Assembly: GCF_014635545.1 (NCBI RefSeq)
Contig: NZ_BMDA01000003.1
Location: 248,001-312,000 of the forward strand
DNA: 64,000 nt
DNA from: Acinetobacter courvalinii
Lineage (GTDB): Bacteria > Pseudomonadota > Gammaproteobacteria > Pseudomonadales > Moraxellaceae
Direction of reading: 5' to 3'
In this document: piece after piece, positions 57,285 through 64,000 of the stretch
Position numbering within the stretch: position 1 is the stretch's first letter
How the letters are laid out: each line of letters begins with the position of its first letter
Notes under the pieces: generated by a model
Databases searched by the model: none
Told to the model about the DNA's origin: nothing
Seen by the model: the letters and a program-made list of their open reading frames with translations, nothing else
Made by a program: the position numbers and the translations under genes

Positions 57285-59039
57285 TTATTTTGAACCTAAT
57301 TCTTTTAAAAGCCAATTTAATTGATTTCTCGCGGTTGAGATGATTTCATCAAATACTAGAATTTCAACATTAGGCTCCGAGTAATTTCTGTTAGCTAAGT
57401 CAGGTGACCTTTTTCCACCCATTAATATTACTTTTATATCTTTATTGGTATATGGTAAAAAATCATGCCTATAATGAGTTACTTGTTGATAGTCACTAAA
57501 AGCTAGAGGGTGCTTAGGGCGCTTAAACTCTATAAGTAAATATTGAGAAAAATAATTTTCACTTAGCATTAAGTCAGGTCTTTTATCTGCTCTTTCACCT
57601 GAATAGTGTTTTTTAAAATAATTGTTAATTTGCTTTTTTAGAGTAGTGTTACTACTAAAAATTGAATATTGAGCGCCTAAAATCCATAAGTTATTTTCTA
57701 AACTTTTATGAACTTCGCTTTCTAGGGTTGCATCTTCGTCACAAAGTTCCTCAAAATAATCTAAGAATTTTAATCGAGTCTTTGTTTGTTCGGCAATAAT
57801 TGCTAATTCAGCTAATCCAAAATCTGATAGGGCTTCAGCTAGCTTGGAAATGTCATTTTTATCAGCTTCATTTATATAATCTAATATTGCCCTGTAGTCT
57901 GATTTTTCCAAAGAATCTAGTAAAACGTTGACGATAGGTTCAAGCTTTGAATCAGGTTCACCATAGTATTTCTCTAATATAGACTTGATTGCTTTGTCTG
58001 CAAATTGCCTTTTATATTCTGGTAATAAAGCTAAGCGTTCTTGAGCTTTCTTTTGCAAACGAGCTTTTGCTAAGTTTATTTCTCGTCCATATTCCTCTTT
58101 TACTTTAGCAATTAAAATTGGCTGAATAACTTCTTCAAGCTTTTCTAAAAGTAAACTATTCTCAATAAATGAACCCCAGTCAGCAGTAACATGATCTGAT
58201 AGCCAATCGGCTTCTATTTCGCCATATATTTTATCTAATAGCTTTGCAGGGAAGCTTTCATGTTTATCTAAACCAAAAAAATAAGGATTCCCAACCACTT
58301 TCCCTTGAACTTTAATAGATATTCCTGCTTGTTTTAATTTCGATTTTTCTGTTGAGATCACTAATTGTAATTTTACTTCCCCTAATTTTTCTATATTAAT
58401 AGTTTCGTTATGAAAATTACCTTTAAGATCATCAATATCTAATGTTTTAGAATTTATGATTATTTTGAAATTATCGCTACGTCTATATTCTCGAATTAAT
58501 ATAGATTTAAATTTCTCTGGATTAGGAAAACGTAAATTCTGTTTTAAATTATAGAATGAAATTCTAGTGCCTTTTAGTGATGTATCGCATTCTGTTGAAA
58601 TTATAGATAAATCTAACTGTCCCAATTCTATTGCTTCATTTAATTTGTGTGAGGAAATTTCAAAGCTAGAATGTTTACCTCTTGCCCATGTTTCTAATTT
58701 CATATTATTAGCTATCATTAAACCAGCAAATTTTCCAATTCCTTTCTTACCTTTTACTTTTCTTTTAAATATTTTAGTAAGCTCTCCTCGACGCTTTCTG
58801 CGATCACTCGCAATAAAAAGGTATTCATTTGATAGTTCTTGTTCAGTCATTCCAGAACCGAAATCATGAATAACTATGGGGGTATTTGTTAATATTTCGG
58901 GAAGTTCTATCTGAACTGTATCAGCATCTGCATCCCAAGCATTATCAATCAATTCTTTTAGTGCTAATTCAGATGAATTATAAGACTGCGAAAGTAAGGT
59001 TAATAGGCGAGTATCAACTTGGAATCCTTTTTTTTCCAT
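57285..59039 (-). CDS. GHKL ATPase fused to a Shedu-like PD-(D/E)XK nuclease domain
   Basis: The 584-residue protein has an N-terminal GHKL ATPase. The N box is KELIDNAWDAD (residues 28-38), DFGSG is at 59-63, the glycine-rich lid is KGKKGIGKFAG (96-106), and KGTRISF (156-162) follows. The kind is MutL/MORC, not histidine kinase. A helical linker runs to about residue 430. The C-terminal part has LWILG (451-455), RPDL (Asp489), IEFKRP (Glu504, Lys506) and Gln519, the arrangement of a PD-(D/E)XK nuclease of the Shedu (DUF4263) type. A good GAGGA site precedes ATG 59039. It is single. Its codon use and AT content are unlike its neighbours, suggesting transfer. A defence role is inferred. Confidence 0.72.
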   Translation of the reverse strand: MEKKGFQVDTRLLTLLSQSYNSSELALKELIDNAWDADADTVQIELPEILTNTPIVIHDFGSGMTEQELSNEYLFIASDRRKRRGELTKIFKRKVKGKKGIGKFAGLMIANNMKLETWARGKHSSFEISSHKLNEAIELGQLDLSIISTECDTSLKGTRISFYNLKQNLRFPNPEKFKSILIREYRRSDNFKIIINSKTLDIDDLKGNFHNETINIEKLGEVKLQLVISTEKSKLKQAGISIKVQGKVVGNPYFFGLDKHESFPAKLLDKIYGEIEADWLSDHVTADWGSFIENSLLLEKLEEVIQPILIAKVKEEYGREINLAKARLQKKAQERLALLPEYKRQFADKAIKSILEKYYGEPDSKLEPIVNVLLDSLEKSDYRAILDYINEADKNDISKLAEALSDFGLAELAIIAEQTKTRLKFLDYFEELCDEDATLESEVHKSLENNLWILGAQYSIFSSNTTLKKQINNYFKKHYSGERADKRPDLMLSENYFSQYLLIEFKRPKHPLAFSDYQQVTHYRHDFLPYTNKDIKVILMGGKRSPDLANRNYSEPNVEILVFDEIISTARNQLNWLLKELGSK

Positions 59040-59110
59040 AATGTCCTCAAAATATATTTATATTTTCGTTACTTTAGCACTTAAAACAAATTGCCTAAAT
59101 ATTAAACATA

Positions 59111-59143
59111 AAAAAATCCCCTCATTTGAGGGGATTTTTTTAA
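59111..59143. terminator. strong rho-independent terminator of valS
   Basis: A perfect 13-bp stem (59111-59123 and 59128-59140) with ATTT loop and A/T tracts lies just past valS on the minus strand. It shields the ATPase-nuclease gene from valS transcription. Confidence 0.85.
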
Positions 59144-59155
59144 TCAAATTACTAC

Positions 59156-62056
59156 TTAAAGCGCAGCAATCTGCTCCATACTTTGCTTAATTTTCGCTAA
59201 CTGATCAGCAAACTCAGCCAATTTCACTTTTTCACCTTCAACAACCGCTGCTGGTGCTTTAGCAACAAAACCTTCATTCGAAAGTTTATTGGCAATTTGA
59301 TCATGTTGCTTTTGAACTTTATCCAAGTCCTTCTGCAAACGACCCAATTCAGCTTTAGGATCAATCAAGCCCTTCATTGGTACAAATACCGATGCATGAC
59401 CTACAACACTTGAAGAAGAAAGCGGTGGTTCTTCGCCTTGTGCCAGGAAGGTAATGCTTTCAACTTTTGCCAATGCTTTAAATAACGCTTCGATACGTGT
59501 GATTTGCTCACGTTCAGCATCAGAAATGTTTTGCAGCAATACCGGCAATAAACGCGCATTACCCAAGCCCATTTCACCACGAATGTTACGTACCGCACCA
59601 ATCAGGCCTTGTAACCACTGCATATCTGCTTCAGCTTGATCATTCACTTTCGCTTGATCAGGCACAGGATATTGCGCAGTCATAATGGTAGCGCCGCCTT
59701 TGCCTAACATCGGCGCAAGCGTTTGCCAGATTTCTTCAGTCAAATACGGCATCAATGGATGAGCTAAACGTAAAGACGCTTCCATCACAGCAAGTAATAC
59801 ACGGCGAACTTCGGCTTTACGCTCTTCAGATACATTGGCATCGTTCAGAACCGGTTTGGTTAACTCAACGTACCAGTCACAGTATTCATTCCAGATAAAG
59901 TCATAGATCGCTTGCGCAGCAAGGTCTAAACGATAGGTCGCGAATGCCTGGTGTACCGCAGCTTCAGCTTTTTGCAGACGGCTCATGATCCATTGTTCAG
60001 GCAGTTCCCAAAGATCAGGACGTGCTTCTTGACCAACAGTTTGTCCTTCCACATTCATCAATACGAAACGGGTTGCGTTCCAGATCTTGTTACAGAAGTT
60101 ACGGTAGCCTTCAACACGTTTCATGTCGAACTTGATGTCACGACCGGTGTTGGCAAGCGCACAGAAAGTGAAACGAACCGCATCTGTACCGTAAGCCTGA
60201 ATGCCTTCCGGGAATTCTTTACGCGTTGATTTCTCAATCTTCGCTGCCTGTTTCGGGTTCATCAAACCTGTAGTACGTTTTGCAACAAGGCTTTCAAGAT
60301 CGATACCGTCAATCAGGTCGAGTGGGTCAAGCACGTTACCTTTAGACTTCGACATCTTCTGGCCTTCGCCATCACGGACCAAGCCGTGCACGTAAACGGT
60401 CTTGAATGGAATCTGTGATGTCCCATCTTCATTTTTCATGAAGTGCAGGGTCATCATGATCATACGTGCAACCCAGAAGAAGATGATGTCAAAACCTGTC
60501 ACCAACACATCAGTCGGATGGAAAGTTTTAAGGAAATCATTGGCCGCATCTTTCTCTGCATCACCGGTCCAACCTAAGGTTGAGAAGGTCCACAGGGCAG
60601 AGGAGAACCATGTATCCAGTACATCTTCATCCTGATTTAGGGCTGTATCCGCAGGGATGTTATTTTTGGCACGAACTTCAGCTTCGTCACGACCCACATA
60701 TACATTGCCTTCTGCATCGTACCAGGCCGGAATACGGTGACCCCACCACAACTGACGTGAAATACACCAGTCCTGAATGTTGTTCATCCACGCCATATAC
60801 ATGTTGCTGTATTGCTCTGGAACGAACTTGATACGACCATCTTTCACCGCTTCGATTGCAGGCTCTGCCAATGGCGCAATTTTCACATACCATTGGTCAG
60901 TCAATAATGGCTCAATGATCACGCCAGAACGGTCACCGCGAGGTGGTTTCAAGGTATACGGTTGAATCTGTTCTAACCAGCCTTCAGCTTCAGCCTGTTC
61001 AACCAGTTTCTTACGCGCTTCAAAACGTTCTAAACCGATATAGTCTGCTGGCGCAGCAATGGTTTTAGAAATCTGCTCGCCGGCTTTGGCAATGTATTCA
61101 AACTCGGCCAGAACTTCTGCATTTTTATTGAAGATATTGATGATTGGCAATTCACAACGCTTACCTACCTCATAGTCATTGAAGTCGTGCGCAGGGGTGA
61201 TTTTTACACAGCCGGTACCAAATTCTTTGTCGACATATTCGTCTTTAACGATTGGAACAGCACGGCCGGTAATTGGCAGGATAATGTTCTGGCCTACAAG
61301 ATGTGCATAGCGTTCATCATCCAGTGCCACTGCAACAGCGGTATCACCCAATAAGGTTTCAGGACGTGTGGTTGCGACTACAATGTGATCTTTACCATCG
61401 TGGGTACGCAGTGATTTGTCTTCAAAGAAATATTTGAAGTGCCACAATGAACCTGCTTCTTCTTTATCTGACTCAACTTCGAGATCAGACAGCGCAGTCT
61501 GTAGTTTCGGGTCCCAGTTAACCAGACGCTTGCCACGATAGATCAAGCCATCTTCATGCAGTTTGACGAACACTTCTTTCACTGCATTGGATAAACCTTC
61601 GTCCATGGTGAAACGTTCGCGTGACCAGTCTACAGACGAGCCGAGACGACGGATCTGACGGGTAATGGTACCGCCTGACTGTTCTTTCCATTCCCAGATT
61701 TTTTCGATGAACTTTTCACGGCCCAGGTCATGACGGCTAATGTTTTGCGCACCCAATTGACGCTCGACCACCATCTGCGTTGCAATACCTGCGTGGTCAG
61801 TCCCCGGTTGCCATAAGGTATTTTTACCCATCATACGGTTATAACGGGTGAGGGCATCCATGATGGCATTGTTAAAGCCATGACCCATGTGCAAGCTACC
61901 GGTGACGTTCGGTGGTGGAATCATGATACAGAATGATTCACCTTGACCTGAAGGCTTGAAGTAACCCTGTTGTTCCCAGATTTGATACCACTTCTTTTCG
62001 ATCTCGGTTGGATCGTAAGTGGTTGCAATATTTTGAGCAGATTGAGCGTCAGTCAT
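59156..62056 (-). CDS. valS: valyl-tRNA synthetase
   Basis: ValRS charges tRNA-Val. It starts at ATG 62056 (MTDAQSAQ), 966 residues, the usual ValRS length. The upstream 26 codons to 62134 look non-coding. The HIGH motif is HMGH (in [13 protein letters not shown]), the signature KMSKS is in [14 protein letters not shown], and the C-terminal coiled-coil arm (about residues 895-966) is present. It is single, with a strong terminator. Confidence 0.96.
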   Translation of the reverse strand: MTDAQSAQNIATTYDPTEIEKKWYQIWEQQGYFKPSGQGESFCIMIPPPNVTGSLHMGHGFNNAIMDALTRYNRMMGKNTLWQPGTDHAGIATQMVVERQLGAQNISRHDLGREKFIEKIWEWKEQSGGTITRQIRRLGSSVDWSRERFTMDEGLSNAVKEVFVKLHEDGLIYRGKRLVNWDPKLQTALSDLEVESDKEEAGSLWHFKYFFEDKSLRTHDGKDHIVVATTRPETLLGDTAVAVALDDERYAHLVGQNIILPITGRAVPIVKDEYVDKEFGTGCVKITPAHDFNDYEVGKRCELPIINIFNKNAEVLAEFEYIAKAGEQISKTIAAPADYIGLERFEARKKLVEQAEAEGWLEQIQPYTLKPPRGDRSGVIIEPLLTDQWYVKIAPLAEPAIEAVKDGRIKFVPEQYSNMYMAWMNNIQDWCISRQLWWGHRIPAWYDAEGNVYVGRDEAEVRAKNNIPADTALNQDEDVLDTWFSSALWTFSTLGWTGDAEKDAANDFLKTFHPTDVLVTGFDIIFFWVARMIMMTLHFMKNEDGTSQIPFKTVYVHGLVRDGEGQKMSKSKGNVLDPLDLIDGIDLESLVAKRTTGLMNPKQAAKIEKSTRKEFPEGIQAYGTDAVRFTFCALANTGRDIKFDMKRVEGYRNFCNKIWNATRFVLMNVEGQTVGQEARPDLWELPEQWIMSRLQKAEAAVHQAFATYRLDLAAQAIYDFIWNEYCDWYVELTKPVLNDANVSEERKAEVRRVLLAVMEASLRLAHPLMPYLTEEIWQTLAPMLGKGGATIMTAQYPVPDQAKVNDQAEADMQWLQGLIGAVRNIRGEMGLGNARLLPVLLQNISDAEREQITRIEALFKALAKVESITFLAQGEEPPLSSSSVVGHASVFVPMKGLIDPKAELGRLQKDLDKVQKQHDQIANKLSNEGFVAKAPAAVVEGEKVKLAEFADQLAKIKQSMEQIAAL

Positions 62057-62424
62057 AGTACAGAAGATTAAAATTGAATAAAAAATTGCATCTATTGTAG
62101 CAAAAAATCCTCGCTTCTGTAGGTCTTTCAGCATGCCATCGCCGATTCAATATAGCCGCTCAAATAATGTCTGCATTCTGGTTTGTTGCAGTGACATGAG
62201 AGCACATCCAGTTTCTTTAGCACAGATGATCTAAATGCAGGCAAGACGGGCTAAATCCTGATAAGGCACTTATAAACTTTGATTTTTTCTCATAAAACCG
62301 ATGAAAGGCGTTGGATTTTTAAACAAATAAGATTAGATTTATGTGTAATGCATCACATAACTCAAAAATATTGATGCGTAAAACAATAATATAAAAATGC
62401 GAAAACTAAAAAGGGATGAGGCTC
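62057..62424. other. divergent intergenic region before the tandem paralogues
   Basis: 368 bases lie between valS and the first gene of the unknown pair. It should hold the valS promoter and the pair's promoter. I see no RNA gene, T-box or operator. Confidence 0.4.
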
Positions 62425-63105
62425 ATGAGTTATTCAATTCTGTTGAAGATTAATGAAGTTACACATGGACAGTTTGAAACAATTCGCCAGCAATTGAATG
62501 CGGGGACGTCTGAAAGTCAGGCTCGTCTGCTGGGAGAGGTCTTGTCGGAAATCGCCTGTGATATTGTTGAGCAGGTCTTTTCAGTGTTGCTTATACAGAA
62601 TCGCCAGCCGACCCAGTTAACGCAAAAATATACCGCTGAATCTGAAAAAATCATCCAGCAAATTATTGGCGCGGTACGCAAATATATGCCCTGGTCGATT
62701 TCATTTTTTGGCAATGAACGGCTATGTCCCTTTGCCAACTATTTTTCCGATATGATCAAGTATCACGATGAGCAGGTCTATGTGTCTTATCCGATTGACC
62801 GACATTTGGTACAACAGGCACATGCCTTGGTGACCCGACTCAAGAATAATGAAATCAGTGATATGGTCGATGTGTTCCAGACCCTGATCCAGATTGTAGA
62901 TCTGGGCGTAACCAGCCTGATCCGTGAACCGAAAAAATGTCTCCACTTTAATACCGTGGTGGATAAAACCCTGAACGGGGTGATTAATATGACGGCTCAT
63001 CTCAGTTATAAACGTTTGGAAAAAATGAGCGATCAGGTCGATAGCAATGCTGCAACTGATTGTGTGAACCATTTTTTAGCATTTATGCATGTCGATAGCG
63101 AATAG
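62425..63105 (+). CDS. protein of unknown family, tandem copy 1
   Basis: This 226-residue cytoplasmic protein (ATG 62425, MSYSILLKI; ATG 62416 is an alternative) has no signal or membrane segment. Predicted mostly helical. Highly conserved with the next gene: KYMPWSISFFGN (about residues 89-100), LIREPKKCL (about 168-176) and VVDKTLNGVINMT (about 182-194). No known domain recognised. Related segments show strong constraint. Confidence 0.72.
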   Translation: MSYSILLKINEVTHGQFETIRQQLNAGTSESQARLLGEVLSEIACDIVEQVFSVLLIQNRQPTQLTQKYTAESEKIIQQIIGAVRKYMPWSISFFGNERLCPFANYFSDMIKYHDEQVYVSYPIDRHLVQQAHALVTRLKNNEISDMVDVFQTLIQIVDLGVTSLIREPKKCLHFNTVVDKTLNGVINMTAHLSYKRLEKMSDQVDSNAATDCVNHFLAFMHVDSE

Positions 63106-63160
63106 AGTGTGATAAATTCGGCGGATACAACGCCAAAAACGATAGAAAAATAGATTGGAT

Positions 63161-63192
63161 AAAAAGGGCTTGTTCAACAAGCTCTTTTTTTT
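63161..63192 (+). terminator. rho-independent terminator between the paralogues
   Basis: The hairpin arms are about 63161-63172 and 63178-63189, with one G-T pair and a TTCAA loop. A run of T follows. Each copy thus can be transcribed on its own. Confidence 0.75.
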
Positions 63193-63218
63193 TCAATCTA
63201 ACAATTAGGGTTATTAGA

Positions 63219-63881
63219 ATGAACACCGCCGTTTTTTTAAATATTCATGCGGATACTTATGCACGTTTTGCACATATTCGGACACAATTATTGCAAGGGA
63301 GCAAAGAAAGTCAGGCCAGTGCTTTAGGCAGTGTCTTGTCCGAGATGGCCTGTGAAGTCATGGAACAGGTTTTTATCGTTTTATTACAAGAAAATCAGCA
63401 ATATTCGCAAACAGGCGAATCTGAAAAAGTGATTCAGCAGATTCTGGACGCCATTCGTAAATATATGCCTTGGTCGATTTCATTTTTTGGTAATGACCGT
63501 CTAATTCCGCTGGTTGAATATCTTTCCAAAACCTTACAGATCGAAGATGAAACGGTTTATATGACCTATCCGGTCAAGCAGCCGTTGGCCGAGCAGGTCA
63601 AGGCGTCTAGCCAGAAACTGGCCAATGGCGATCATAACGAAATTTCAAAGTCTCTTAAATTACTCACCGAAGTCATTGATGCAGGGGTTGATCACCTGAT
63701 TCGTGAGCCAAAAAAATGTTTAAAGTTCAATTTTGTGGTGGATAAAACCTTAAATGGCGTGATTAACATGACCACGCATCTGGGCTATAAACGTCTGGAA
63801 AAATTAAGTACCCAGATTGATCAGCAACTGGCTGCAACCTATGTGGATTACTTCCTCAAATTCATGCGGCATTCAGCATAG
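63219..63881 (+). CDS. protein of unknown family, tandem copy 2
   Basis: This 220-residue protein is homologous to the preceding gene over its whole length, with the same KYMPWSISFFGN, LIREPKKCL and VVDKTLNGVINMT blocks. It starts at ATG 63219 after TTAGGGTTATTAG. It precedes an SDR gene by 14 bp, so copy 2 and the SDR may be co-transcribed. Confidence 0.75.
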   Translation: MNTAVFLNIHADTYARFAHIRTQLLQGSKESQASALGSVLSEMACEVMEQVFIVLLQENQQYSQTGESEKVIQQILDAIRKYMPWSISFFGNDRLIPLVEYLSKTLQIEDETVYMTYPVKQPLAEQVKASSQKLANGDHNEISKSLKLLTEVIDAGVDHLIREPKKCLKFNFVVDKTLNGVINMTTHLGYKRLEKLSTQIDQQLAATYVDYFLKFMRHSA

Positions 63882-63895
63882 GCAGGATATAAAAA

Positions 63896-64000
63896 ATGGC
63901 AAAACTGAAAAGTCTTGAAAATAAAGTGGTCTGGATTACCGGTGCTTCATCGGGTTTAGGCAAAGCGCTGGCACGTGAATGTGCATTGCAAGGCGCGCAG
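63896..64000 (+). CDS. SDR-family oxidoreductase (5' part, runs off the window)
   Basis: The first 35 codons start with MAKLKSLENK and contain the Rossmann motif TGASSGLG (residues 15-22), which marks a classical short-chain dehydrogenase/reductase. A GGCAGGATA site lies upstream. The rest of the gene is outside the window, so the substrate cannot be judged. Confidence 0.85.
   Translation, partial: MAKLKSLENKVVWITGASSGLGKALARECALQGAQ

Noticed and set aside
59041-59155. Possible toxin or partner gene next to the ATPase-nuclease gene
   Set aside because: The 115-base gap upstream contains only the valS terminator and a ribosome-binding site, with no reading frame of useful length.
62057-62134. 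Longer N-terminus of valS
   Set aside because: The extra 26 codons encode a hydrophobic stretch absent from ValRS and precede the well-conserved MTDAQ-type start, so the gene was started at 62056.

Overview
The window reads as a chromosomal segment of a non-baumannii Acinetobacter (Gammaproteobacteria). The evidence is a wax ester synthase/DGAT very close to my recollection of the A. baylyi enzyme, a pmrCAB operon that aligns well with the A. baumannii PmrA and PmrB I know, and a moderate-to-low G+C by eye. Almost all of it is ordinary core genome. I see no insertion sequence, prophage, CRISPR array or rRNA. One tRNA gene, tRNA-Arg(CCT), is present.

Layout. 1-9.8 kb: the tail of an unknown gene, gatCAB (reverse), then the divergent cell-shape and RNA operon mreBCD-maf-rng, a PA1571-like small protein and the wax ester synthase. 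10-21.6 kb: a CysH-like reductase, thrH, two tandem FadL-type outer-membrane proteins, an aldehyde dehydrogenase with a divergent AraC regulator, a CitMHS citrate transporter followed by a porin, and a PAP2 phosphatase. 21.6-26.1 kb: a probable Fur-controlled heme/iron cluster with a HmuY-like lipoprotein, a TonB-dependent receptor and a divergent DUF6607-like secreted protein, ending at tRNA-Arg. 26.2-35.6 kb: amino-acid permease, stand-alone prpF, ispA, two small proteins, an SPFH/NfeD pair, a patatin-like lipoprotein, a PlsC-like acyltransferase and an MFS transporter. 35.9-42.6 kb: a second porin, the pmrCAB lipid A modification operon and, convergent to it, a PAP2 phosphatase plus kinase-like pair. 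42.8-47.6 kb: gltIJKL glutamate/aspartate ABC transporter and an ammonium transporter. 47.9-54.7 kb: a ketone-body / short-chain fatty acid module (atoE, scoAB, LysR regulator, GntP-family permease, 3-hydroxybutyrate dehydrogenase). 54.7-64 kb: two small exported proteins, a J-domain coiled-coil protein, a GHKL-ATPase/nuclease fusion, valS, two tandem paralogues of unknown family and the start of an SDR gene.

Two observations stand out. First, the reverse-strand gene at 57285-59039 joins a GHKL (MutL/MORC-like) ATPase to a C-terminal PD-(D/E)XK domain that looks like Shedu (DUF4263). It is a candidate single-gene defence system in an otherwise housekeeping neighbourhood. Second, a perfect PmrA-type direct repeat (HTTAAD-N5-HTTAAD) lies upstream of pmrC, and a second one lies upstream of the neighbouring PAP2-kinase pair. 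This suggests that a lipid phosphatase and a kinase-like protein belong to the local PmrAB regulon.

Start codons were moved inward from the longest reading frame where the ribosome-binding site, signal peptide or family N-terminus pointed to an internal ATG. Such choices are stated in each entry. Family assignments come from motif and sequence recognition by eye; no database search was run.
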